Below, piece by piece: positions 16,442 through 22,515 of a stretch of 22,631 nt of DNA. The translations under genes were made by a program, and so were the position numbers. The stretch comes from Bacteroidales bacterium (GTDB lineage Bacteria > Bacteroidota > Bacteroidia > Bacteroidales > Bacteroidaceae), in contig SFIS01000050.1 of the NCBI GenBank assembly GCA_004555245.1, forward strand, positions 1 to 22,631. Reading direction: 5' to 3'. The notes under the pieces were generated by a model. It saw only the letters and a program-made list of their open reading frames with translations. It had not been told where the DNA came from and made no database searches. Numbering within the stretch: the stretch's first letter is position 1; the number at the start of each line of letters is the position of its first letter.

Positions 16442-17716
16442 ATGGATATAAATTTCATCATTTCAAGTATCGGAGTCTTTATGGCAGTCATCATCCTGCT
16501 TGTCGTAATACTCCTTGTGGCAAAGAAATATCTCTCGCCGAGTGGGAATGTCAAGATCACCATCAACGGCGACACCGTCCTCGATGTCCCGCAGGGCAGC
16601 TCTGTCATGGCTACGCTGAACGAGAACGGCATTTATCTCCCATCAGCCTGCGGAGGCAAGGCATCATGCGGACAATGCAAGGTGCAGGTGCTTGAAGGCG
16701 GAGGCGAGATTCTCGATTCAGAGAAGTCACACTTCTCGCGCAAAGAGATAAAGGAAGGCTGGCGTCTCGGATGCCAGTGTAAAGTCAAGGGCGACCTCAA
16801 GCTGCATATCGACGAATCTGTCATGGGCGTGAAAGAATGGGAATGCACCGTCATCAGCAACCGCAACGTGGCGACATTCATCAAAGAATACAAAGTGGCG
16901 CTGCCTCCGGGAGAGCACATGGACTTCGAACCCGGCTCATACGCGCAGATACGCATACCGGAATTCAGCATCGACTACGACAAGGACATCGACAAGAGCC
17001 TCATCGGCGACACCTATCTCCCTGCTTGGGAGAAGTTCGGCCTCTTCTCGCTCAAATGCGTGAATACCGAACCTACTATCCGTGCATACTCAATGGCGAA
17101 CTATCCTGACGAGGGCGACATCATCACGCTCAACGTGCGTATCGCCACACCGCCGTTCAAACCGAAAGAGCAGGGTGGGGGATTCATGGATGTCAATCCG
17201 GGCATCGCCTCGTCCTACATCTTCTCTCTCAAACCCGGCGACAAGGTCATCATGTCCGGGCCTTACGGTGAGTTCCGCCCGCAGTACGGCACAGGACGCG
17301 AGATGATATGGGTAGGCGGTGGTGCCGGCATGGCGCCGCTCCGTGCCCAGATCATGCACATGCTGAAGACAAAGAACACCCGCGACCGCGAGATGCACTA
17401 TTTCTACGGAGCGCGTGCCCTCGAGGAGATACCGTTCCTCGACGATTTCCTGCAGCTTGAGAAAGACTACGACAACTTCCACTTCCATCTCGCTCTCGAC
17501 CGTCCCGACCCGAAGGCAGACGCTGCCGGCATACGCTACACCCCGGGCTTCGTGGCTCCTGTCATGGGCGACACCTACCTCAAGCAGCACGAGACACCGG
17601 AAGATTGCGAATACTATCTCTGCGGACCTCCTATGATGGCGAAGACTGTTCTCGACCTTCTACACTCGCTCGGCGTGGAAGACAACATGATCCGTTTCGA
17701 CAACTTCGGCGGATAA
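16442..17716 (+). CDS. nqrF: Na+-NQR subunit F, NADH dehydrogenase with [2Fe-2S] and FAD
   Basis: A 424-residue electron-input subunit. One N-terminal membrane helix (about 4-27) precedes a [2Fe-2S] ferredoxin domain with Cys70, Cys76, Cys79 and Cys111, the same numbering as in Vibrio NqrF. A ferredoxin-NADP reductase-like module follows: RAYSMAN (214-220) binds FAD, GGGAGMAP (292-299) and CGPPMM (394-399) serve NADH, and the C-terminus FDNFGG is characteristic. It oxidises NADH on the cytosolic side and passes electrons through the NqrD/E Fe-S site to NqrC. It is the last gene of the operon. A 16-bp inverted repeat begins 21 bases after its stop. No apbE flavin transferase gene follows within the window. 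Confidence 0.97.
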   Translation: MDINFIISSIGVFMAVIILLVVILLVAKKYLSPSGNVKITINGDTVLDVPQGSSVMATLNENGIYLPSACGGKASCGQCKVQVLEGGGEILDSEKSHFSRKEIKEGWRLGCQCKVKGDLKLHIDESVMGVKEWECTVISNRNVATFIKEYKVALPPGEHMDFEPGSYAQIRIPEFSIDYDKDIDKSLIGDTYLPAWEKFGLFSLKCVNTEPTIRAYSMANYPDEGDIITLNVRIATPPFKPKEQGGGFMDVNPGIASSYIFSLKPGDKVIMSGPYGEFRPQYGTGREMIWVGGGAGMAPLRAQIMHMLKTKNTRDREMHYFYGARALEEIPFLDDFLQLEKDYDNFHFHLALDRPDPKADAAGIRYTPGFVAPVMGDTYLKQHETPEDCEYYLCGPPMMAKTVLDLLHSLGVEDNMIRFDNFGG

Positions 17717-17737
17717 ACGATACCCCGGAAAAACCTA

Positions 17738-17781
17738 TGTTGACGAGTTGACATACAATCCGTATTGTCAACTCGTCAACA
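17738..17781. terminator. Perfect 16-bp inverted repeat after nqrF, built from GTCAAC units
   Basis: TGTTGACGAGTTGACA (17738-17753) is the exact reverse complement of 17766-17781, with a 12-base loop. The arms consist of the same GTCAACTCGTCAAC theme as the dispersed repeats, here in opposed orientation. There is no T-tract after the right arm, so it is not a classical intrinsic terminator. It could still stall transcription, protect the nqr mRNA 3' end, or simply be a repeat palindrome. Confidence 0.5.
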
Positions 17782-17915
17782 ATGATTCAATAACTTTTCA
17801 ACCTTAATGCTGTCAGCCCGTAAACTTGCCAGCTTGTAAATTCGTCAACTTGTTTTTTCGCAAGCTCAAGGTAACTTCTCGTCAACTCTATAACTGAAAA
17901 AAACACTTGTCAACT
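17782..17915 (+). repeat. GTCAAC-type intergenic repeat, locus 3, upstream of manA
   Basis: Degenerate CTTGTCAAC-type units occur at about 17824-17851. A segment TTTCGCAAGCTCAAGG, continuing to CTTCTCGTCAAC (17856-17886), nearly copies 2050-2081, and CTTGTCAACT follows at 17906-17915. The block ends 11 bases before the manA start. TAACTTTT at 17791-17798 is one base from a -7 box and might serve manA. Confidence 0.7.
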
Positions 17916-17926
17916 AAAACAAAACT

Positions 17927-18901
17927 ATGAAACCATACAAATTCGAGCCTATCCTGAAAACCACGATATGGGGCGGCTACCAGATAGCGCCATTCAAGGG
18001 CATATACACCGCACAGCCCAACATCGGCGAATCGTGGGAGATTTCAGGCGTGCCGGGACACGAGAGTGTCGCCATAGAGCGCGGACTGGTAGATGATGTC
18101 GATGTAGGTCTCAGCCTCACACAGCTCATAGAGAAATACAAAGGGCTGCTGCTCGGCGAGAAGGTGTATAAGAAATTCGGCAACAACTTCCCTCTGCTCA
18201 TAAAGTTCATCGATTCGCGTCAGGACCTCTCCGTACAGGTGCATCCCGACGACAAGCTTGCGAAAGAACGTCACGGATGCAACGGCAAGACAGAGATGTG
18301 GTATGTCATAAAATCAGACATAGGCGCCAAAATCTATGCCGGTCTGAAAAAGAGCATCACACCAGAAGAATACGAGCAGCTCGCCACTGCCGAACCCGTC
18401 AACGGACATTCGCCCATGCAGGATGTCATAGCGACACACGAGGCACATCAGGGCGACCTCTATTTCCTGCCAGCAGGGCGTCTCCACGCCATCGGAGCAG
18501 GCAATTTCCTCGCTGAGATTCAGCAGACATCTGACATCACATACCGTGTCTATGACTTCGGCAGGAAAGATGCCCACGGCAAACCGCGCGAGTTGCATAT
18601 CGAAGAAGCGAAAGCCGCCATCGACTATCAGGTGTGGCCAGAGTACCGCACATCGTACGACAGCACGAAACCCACGTCACAGCTCATCAACTGCCCGTAT
18701 TTCAACGTAAACAGAGTGGTGGTGCAGGTTGCGGCACAGATAGACTTCAAAGTCGATTCGTTTGTCGTTGTCGTCTGTCTGTGGGGCGAGGCGAACATCA
18801 ACGGCATAAAGGTTCGTCAGGGAGAGACACTCCTCGTGCCTGCCTGCGAGAACATCCTCTATATCTTCGGCAACGCCACGTTCCTCACAGCCACGATGTG
18901 A
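17927..18901 (+). CDS. manA: Class I mannose-6-phosphate isomerase
   Basis: A 324-residue cupin-type isomerase that interconverts mannose-6-phosphate and fructose-6-phosphate, feeding GDP-mannose/fucose synthesis and mannose use. Zn ligands are visible: Gln104 and His106 (VQVHPDD), Glu123 (GKTEMWY) and His187 (PAGRLHAIG, with Arg185 in the active site). The N-terminal KTTIWGG (11-17) and ESWEIS (35-40) are short-type class I motifs, and the length suits the Bacillus-like short form. It follows the nqr operon in the same direction but is separated by 210 bases of repeat-rich DNA, so it is probably an independent unit. A strong terminator follows at 18929. Confidence 0.94.
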   Translation: MKPYKFEPILKTTIWGGYQIAPFKGIYTAQPNIGESWEISGVPGHESVAIERGLVDDVDVGLSLTQLIEKYKGLLLGEKVYKKFGNNFPLLIKFIDSRQDLSVQVHPDDKLAKERHGCNGKTEMWYVIKSDIGAKIYAGLKKSITPEEYEQLATAEPVNGHSPMQDVIATHEAHQGDLYFLPAGRLHAIGAGNFLAEIQQTSDITYRVYDFGRKDAHGKPRELHIEEAKAAIDYQVWPEYRTSYDSTKPTSQLINCPYFNVNRVVVQVAAQIDFKVDSFVVVVCLWGEANINGIKVRQGETLLVPACENILYIFGNATFLTATM

Positions 18902-18928
18902 AACCATTTTTCTTGACAACAATATAGC

Positions 18929-18976
18929 AAGCGTCCATTCATCCGAGCCACGGAATGAATGGACGCTTTCCTTTTT
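18929..18976 (+). terminator. Strong intrinsic terminator of manA
   Basis: AAGCGTCCATTCAT (18929-18942) pairs perfectly with ATGAATGGACGCTT (18955-18968), a 14-bp stem with a 12-base loop that can partly close further (CCG/CGG). TCCTTTTT follows on the plus strand. It lies 27 bases after the manA stop. Confidence 0.9.
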
Positions 18977-19001
18977 GTATGCCCCAACGGGTGCATACTA
19001 C

Positions 19002-19033
19002 AAAAAAGGCACCCACCTTTTCAGGTGGATGCC
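19002..19033 (-). terminator. Intrinsic terminator of the ompA-family gene
   Basis: Read on the minus strand, GGCATCCACCT (19033-19023), loop GAAA and AGGTGGGTGCC (19018-19008) form an 11-bp stem with one U-G wobble, followed by six T residues (19007-19002). The wobble pairs only in the minus-strand RNA; on the plus strand it would be a C/A mismatch. This fits termination of the gene ending at 19058. Confidence 0.9.
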
Positions 19034-19057
19034 AATTTCAGTATTCTTGTCGTGTGA

Positions 19058-20215
19058 TTATTTCTCGATGTAGAGCATAGCGACACGGTTGAACTCGTAG
19101 ATCTCGAAGAGTTTGTCGGTCTCGCCGCAACCCTCTGTTGTGATGCGTGACGGGTCGATTCCGTATTTCTTCACGAGGAGATCCTTGACAGCAGCGGCAC
19201 GACGAACAGAGAGTGAGTTGTTGTTGTCGTGCGGACCTTCTGGAGAAGCGTAGCCCTTAACCTGCAGTTTCAGCTCCGGATGGTTCTTCAGCACGGTAGC
19301 TGCGATAGCTACGTTCTGTGCCTGTGCCGGTGTGATGACAGACTTGTTGAGCGGATAGAAGATAGCCGGGAGGTTCGGCTCTACCTCTTTCTCTACAACG
19401 ACCGGTTTATCCTCGCAGTCTTTCAGTGCCTTCTTCAGGTCTTCAATCTCAGCCTTCAGCTTGTCAATCTCTGCATTCTGTGCGCGGAGGTCGTTGATCT
19501 GTGCGTTGAGGACATCAATCTCGCTCTGGTCGCATGGCTTGACAATCTGGAAGTTATGTGTCTGGTTGGAAGTCTTGAACTTGTAGTTGATACCGACATT
19601 GAGCTGCATGTGAGAGTAGTTGATGTCGTAGCCTACGGTCTGCGAACCTACACCTGCCTCGTTTGTCACGCCGCTTTTCGCACCGGCGATGAGATAGTTG
19701 AGAGACGGCTCGATGTAGAACTGCCACTGCTTCCTGTTGCCGAAGTTGAATGCGAAGTCGAGAGCTATCTTCGATGTCATGGCGTTCTTGATGGTGCCTA
19801 TTGCCAGGTCGTTGTCGTCGGTAGAGTTGTGGATGTATCCGATGCCGCCATTGAGAATCACTTCAAAGCAGCGTGGCTCGCCTTTATATCCGCCGATGGC
19901 GTTGCTGAGGTTGATCTGTCCGAGGAAATTTGCGTTGAAGCCTTTTGCGTCAAGGCTGGTGTACATCTGGTTCGGGAAGAAGTATGTACCTTCGGCAGCA
20001 AGACCTACAGACGGTGTCAGCCATTTGCCCACGCGCAGACCGACGTTCGGTGTGAGGTGCTTGAATACGGCGCTGTGTGTTGTCTTTGCATCAACACCAC
20101 CCTGAATGCCTACATACCAGTTGTCAAAAAACTTGTTGCCCCAGTAACCTTCTTCCTGAGCTGAGGCTGTCATGGCAGATACTGCCATGGCAATGAAAAG
20201 AAAAAACTTCTTCAT
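19058..20215 (-). CDS. OmpA-family outer membrane protein
   Basis: A 385-residue outer membrane protein. A signal peptide (1-19, cleavage after TASA) leads to a beta-barrel domain (about 25-215) with alternating hydrophobic strands. A coiled-coil linker (about 229-268) is rich in DLRAQNAEIDKLKAEIEDL-type heptads, and the OmpA C-domain follows (about 285-385). The peptidoglycan-binding region reads GYASPEG (321-327), then NNNSLSVRRAAAV (331-343). The LSxxRA core with Arg339 is kept, but the Asp of the proteobacterial GHTD motif is replaced by SPEG, a variant I associate with Bacteroidales. It should anchor the outer membrane to the cell wall, like the major OmpA proteins of Prevotella and Porphyromonas. 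A 114-base A-rich leader and a perfect promoter box suggest high expression. Confidence 0.93.
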   Translation of the reverse strand: MKKFFLFIAMAVSAMTASAQEEGYWGNKFFDNWYVGIQGGVDAKTTHSAVFKHLTPNVGLRVGKWLTPSVGLAAEGTYFFPNQMYTSLDAKGFNANFLGQINLSNAIGGYKGEPRCFEVILNGGIGYIHNSTDDNDLAIGTIKNAMTSKIALDFAFNFGNRKQWQFYIEPSLNYLIAGAKSGVTNEAGVGSQTVGYDINYSHMQLNVGINYKFKTSNQTHNFQIVKPCDQSEIDVLNAQINDLRAQNAEIDKLKAEIEDLKKALKDCEDKPVVVEKEVEPNLPAIFYPLNKSVITPAQAQNVAIAATVLKNHPELKLQVKGYASPEGPHDNNNSLSVRRAAAVKDLLVKKYGIDPSRITTEGCGETDKLFEIYEFNRVAMLYIEK

Positions 20216-20334
20216 GATTCTTGTGTATTATATGTATATGTTTTTACTGTAATGTTTCTTTTTTTGTGATGTGCCTGATTAATAGGAGAGATACATATTC
20301 TTGTGCATTCTCTTGCTAAATCCATAATCATTTG

Positions 20335-20342
20335 CAAAGTTA
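20335..20342 (-). promoter_or_regulatory. -7 promoter box of the ompA-family gene
   Basis: On the minus strand TAACTTTG followed by C is an exact match to TAnnTTTG and identical to the rpsP and C_GCAxxG gene boxes. An AT-rich stretch with TTTT lies about 20 bases upstream in place of a clean -33 TTTG. The predicted leader is about 110 bases and A-rich. Confidence 0.7.
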
Positions 20343-20607
20343 CTTGAATTTTTCCAATTATAAAAATTTTTGTGTATTTTTTTGCTTTTTTGCTTGAATT
20401 TTCTTTTGCATTCGTTTGCATTATGTATATTCGTAAGGCATAATCGTCTTTTTTCTCTGTTTGTCCCGTTTCTGGGGGATTCTTTGCCGTTGTGCTGCAT
20501 CAGCCGTTTCGTATGTACCCGTGAAACGTGCTTGATGGAGGGCCTAAAAGGCTCAAAGTGACGGTGTCATTTAGTATTGGTGGTGGCATCAGAAGTATCG
20601 TGTCGTG

Positions 20608-20714
20608 ATCGTATGGTAGCAGTCAGAAGTTCGTATGGTAGCAGTCAAAAGTTCGTATGGTAGCAGTCAAAAGTTCGTATGATAGCAGTCAAAAGTTCGT
20701 ATGGTTGCAGTCTG
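20608..20714 (+). repeat. 22-bp tandem repeat array (about 4.9 units)
   Basis: Units begin at 20608, 20630, 20652, 20674 and 20696 with core TATGGTAGCAGTCAAAAG preceded by TTCG. Copies 2 and 3 are identical, copy 4 differs by one base (TATGATAG), copy 1 by two (ATCG start, CAGAAG end), and copy 5 decays. A more degenerate relative (GGTGGCATCAGAAGTATCG) lies just upstream at 20582-20600. Units touch without spacers, so this is not a CRISPR, and 22 is not a multiple of 3, so it is not a coding repeat. Confidence 0.93.
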
Positions 20715-20763
20715 TGTCTTTTTCTGATTTTACTATACACTTTTTTTCTTTCATTACCTGAAA

Positions 20764-20830
20764 CAGTAGTCAGCCTTGTAAAAGGCATGCTGAATCAATA
20801 GACACATGCCGCAAAGGCATACTGTTTTTG
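20764..20830 (+). ncRNA. Candidate small structured RNA or terminator element
   Basis: CAGTA (20764-20768) can pair with TACTG (20820-20824), enclosing GCCTT-GTAA-AAGGC (20773-20786, a GNRA tetraloop hairpin) and ATGCC-GCAAA-GGCAT (20806-20820). TTTTTG follows. Two alternative long-range pairings exist: GGCATG (20784-20789) with CATGCC (20805-20810), and GCCTT (20773-20777) with the second AAGGC (20814-20818). The pairings are seen; an RNA product is inference, and I do not recognise a known family. Confidence 0.3.
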
Positions 20831-20971
20831 TTGACACAGCGTACTTGCCGGACATGCAGAGCCCGGGCTGCCAGTTTCCAAAGGCTGCGAAAGTTATCCT
20901 TCGCCCTGTAAGAAATAGTTAAAGTTTCTTGATTTCTTGCCCGAAAATGAGTTTAATTCATTAAAAATTAG

Positions 20972-20979
20972 TAACTTTG
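20972..20979 (+). promoter_or_regulatory. -7 promoter box of rpsP
   Basis: TAACTTTG followed by CATT exactly matches TAnnTTTG. It lies 84 bases before the rpsP ATG, giving a leader of about 75 bases. The -33 region is AT-rich (TTTA, TTAAAAATTA) without a clean TTTG. Confidence 0.7.
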
Positions 20980-21003
20980 CATTCGCTTTCACGTGATGAA
21001 AGC

Positions 21004-21040
21004 AGATTAATCTAATTATTAACCGTAGGACGTGTCCTAC
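21004..21040 (+). promoter_or_regulatory. Hairpins in the rpsP 5' leader
   Basis: A 10-base palindrome AGATTAATCT (21004-21013) is followed by GTAGGAC-GT-GTCCTAC (21025-21040), 22 bases before the ATG. The second could fold as a 6-bp stem with a CGTG loop. Ribosomal protein leaders often bind their own product, so autogenous control is possible, but I do not recognise a described S16 leader. Confidence 0.35.
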
Positions 21041-21062
21041 ACAAACAATTACTTAAAAAAAT

Positions 21063-21560
21063 ATGGCAACAAAAATTCGCCTGCAGCGTGGCGGCCGAAA
21101 GGGCTACGCTTTCTACAGTGTTGTAATCGCTGATTCCCGCGCTCCGCGCGACGGTCGTTTCATCGAGAAGATCGGCACCTACAATCCAAACACAAACCCT
21201 TCGACAGTCGATCTCAACTTCGAGAGAGCACTCTACTGGGTTGAGTGTGGTGCACAGCCGACAGACACCGCTCGTACCATCCTCAAGAACGAGGGCGTCT
21301 ATCTCATGAAACATCTCAAGGGCGGCGTGAAGAAAGGCGCATTCGACGAAGCTGCTGCACAGCAGAAATTCGACGCTTGGAAAACAGTGAAGAAGAACAG
21401 CTTCGACGCTATCCGCAACACCGAGGCAGAGGCAAAGAAGGAAGCTCGTGCTAAGAACCTTGCTGCTGAGAAAGCGACAAACGAGGCTATCGCCAAGCGT
21501 ATCGCCGAGAAGAAGGCAGCTGCCGAAGCTCCGGCTGAGGCTCCGGCTGAAGAGGCTTAA
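21063..21560 (+). CDS. rpsP: 30S ribosomal protein S16 with extended C-terminal tail
   Basis: A 165-residue S16. The first 80 or so residues hold the conserved core (MATKIRLQRGGRKGYAFYSVV, ending in DSRAPRDGRFIEKIGTYNP at about 24-42) that binds 16S rRNA and helps assemble the 30S platform. About 105-165 is an Ala/Lys/Glu-rich, helical and charged extension ending in PAEAPAEAPAEEA. Enterobacterial S16 has only about 82 residues; long tails of this kind are common in Bacteroidetes. The ATG lies in an A-rich context. The gene is monocistronic here: it has its own promoter box and a perfect terminator, and there is no rimM or trmD neighbour downstream, unlike the classic rpsP-rimM-trmD-rplS operon. 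Confidence 0.97.
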   Translation: MATKIRLQRGGRKGYAFYSVVIADSRAPRDGRFIEKIGTYNPNTNPSTVDLNFERALYWVECGAQPTDTARTILKNEGVYLMKHLKGGVKKGAFDEAAAQQKFDAWKTVKKNSFDAIRNTEAEAKKEARAKNLAAEKATNEAIAKRIAEKKAAAEAPAEAPAEEA

Positions 21561-21645
21561 AATTCCTGTTCTTGCTTAAGGTATCTATTCTTCTTCTTTC
21601 CTTTGCAAAGAGTGAATTAGCCGTATTTATTTTGATTCATCCCAT

Positions 21646-21671
21646 AGGACTTCTTCGGAAGTCCTTTTTTT
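21646..21671 (+). terminator. Intrinsic terminator of rpsP
   Basis: AGGACTTC (21646-21653), the TTCG tetraloop and GAAGTCCT (21658-21665) form a perfect 8-bp stem that runs into seven T residues (21665-21671). It lies 85 bases after the rpsP stop. Confidence 0.95.
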
Positions 21672-21706
21672 GTTCATCAGGGAAATCCTGTGTCAGTTAC
21701 GTTTTA

Positions 21707-21830
21707 GACGACAACAGACGACAACAAAAACAACAGAGACAACAAAAATAACTGGAGTAACGAAAGCAACGGGAGGATGCCACTTCGTTGCATTTTCATA
21801 TCCGGTTGTCCCTGTTGTCTCTGTTGTCGT
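21707..21830. repeat. Inverted GACAAC-rich repeat pair
   Basis: The left arm (21707-21744) consists of GACGACAACA and ACAACAGAGACAACA units. The right arm (21804-21830) reads GGTTGTCCCTGTTGTC and on to GTTGTCGT. CAACAGAGACAACA at 21731-21744 lacks only its last pairing context to match TGTTGTCTCTGTTG at 21814-21827; ACGACAACAGA (21708-21718) also matches the far end (21820-21830). A smaller inner pair, GCAACG (21766-21771) and CGTTGC (21786-21791), makes the whole element symmetric about its centre. It lies in the 354-base gap between rpsP and the C_GCAxxG gene, which holds no gene. Confidence 0.65.
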
Positions 21831-21868
21831 AAAATAAACTATTTCAGAGCCATGGTATGCATGAGTTG

Positions 21869-21893
21869 GCATGATGCTCTTCAGACATCATGC
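21869..21893 (-). terminator. Hairpin just downstream of the C_GCAxxG gene
   Basis: GCATGATG (21869-21876) pairs perfectly with CATCATGC (21886-21893) across a 9-base loop. It lies 22 bases beyond the stop codon of the minus-strand gene. No T-tract follows on the minus strand, so it may protect the 3' end or act as a factor-dependent stop rather than as an intrinsic terminator. Confidence 0.35.
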
Positions 21894-21914
21894 AGAGACT
21901 GAGGCACATCTTCT

Positions 21915-22391
21915 TTATTTGTCCCTCTCCTCAAGGAATTCCGCATAGATGCGCGCGGCGGAGGCTACTTTTCTTGCACAAGGCCGTTCGGCATAATATT
22001 TTGCCGTCCGTTCGTCGGGTATAGCTGTGTCCTTCACCGCTTTGCAGCCGTTCATCTTCAGCAGTTCTTCGCAGATGATGGAGCCGTTCTCGTCCTTGAA
22101 TTTCTCCACTAACTGTCTGACGCGGCTGTAGCACTCTGTTTTCGCCTTGCGGTTGTCGCTGTCTTCCGGTCCCTCTTCCATCCCCGCAAGCATCACCATG
22201 CCCGAGACGGCACCGCACATCATGCGCATACGCCCTACGCCACCGCCGAAACCGGCAGAGAGGCGCGACACTGTCGCGGGGTCGAGATGATAGACATCGG
22301 CGAAGGCTGTCGCTACGCTCTGCGAACAATTGCAGCCTTTCATGAACAGGCTTACTGCCCGTTCGACATATTCTTTTTTCTTGTTGTCCAT
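21915..22391 (-). CDS. C_GCAxxG_C_C family (putative redox) protein
   Basis: A 158-residue cysteine-rich protein of the C_GCAxxG_C_C family. Residues 18-25 (KGCNCSQS) form the family's GxNCxQ-like start, CGAVSG (59-64) is the eponymous motif, and Cys87, Cys107, Cys116 and Cys138 give the later cysteines. FGGGVGRM (48-55) is a glycine-rich block before the motif. Members are small alpha-helical proteins thought to bind a metal or take part in redox chemistry, often annotated as redox-active; no reaction is established to my knowledge. There is no signal peptide, so it is cytosolic. The ATG is preceded by an A-rich leader and a perfect promoter box about 45 bases upstream. It appears monocistronic. 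Confidence 0.85.
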   Translation of the reverse strand: MDNKKKEYVERAVSLFMKGCNCSQSVATAFADVYHLDPATVSRLSAGFGGGVGRMRMMCGAVSGMVMLAGMEEGPEDSDNRKAKTECYSRVRQLVEKFKDENGSIICEELLKMNGCKAVKDTAIPDERTAKYYAERPCARKVASAARIYAEFLEERDK

Positions 22392-22432
22392 CGTTTGTTG
22401 CTTTTTTATGTATTTGACATGCTAATATGCTG

Positions 22433-22440
22433 CAAAGTTA
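22433..22440 (-). promoter_or_regulatory. -7 promoter box of the C_GCAxxG gene
   Basis: On the minus strand TAACTTTG followed by CAGC exactly matches TAnnTTTG. The predicted start near 22427 gives a leader of about 35 bases ending in AACAAACG before the ATG. Confidence 0.65.
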
Positions 22441-22515
22441 CAAAACTTAGCGCGAAACAGAAAACGAAACCGCGAAAAAGTTCTGTGACAGTCTCTTTAA
22501 TGTGAGAATGGGTCA

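Larger units (their letters stand above)
20345..20970. other. Repeat- and hairpin-rich gap between the ompA and rpsP promoters
   Basis: About 625 bases without a supported gene. From left to right it holds a T-rich stretch with repeated TTTGC (20376-20424); a hairpin CATCA..CGTTTC / GAAACG..TGATG (20498-20537), directly followed by GGGCCT-AAA-AGGCTC (20540-20554); a 22-bp tandem array (20608-20714); another T-rich stretch; and a structured element ending in TTTTTG (20764-20830). The longest plus-strand frame here (20370-20561) has no ATG start, no motif and atypical codons. Hairpins with T-tracts inside a divergent promoter region suggest an unannotated short transcript. Confidence 0.6.

Noticed and set aside
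20370..20561. 63-codon plus-strand frame in the ompA-rpsP gap
   Set aside because: It has no ATG start, is Phe/Leu/Cys-rich from T-rich DNA, and crosses hairpin sequence; not a credible gene.
20608..20714. CRISPR array
   Set aside because: The 22-bp units are contiguous with no spacers, and there are no cas genes nearby.
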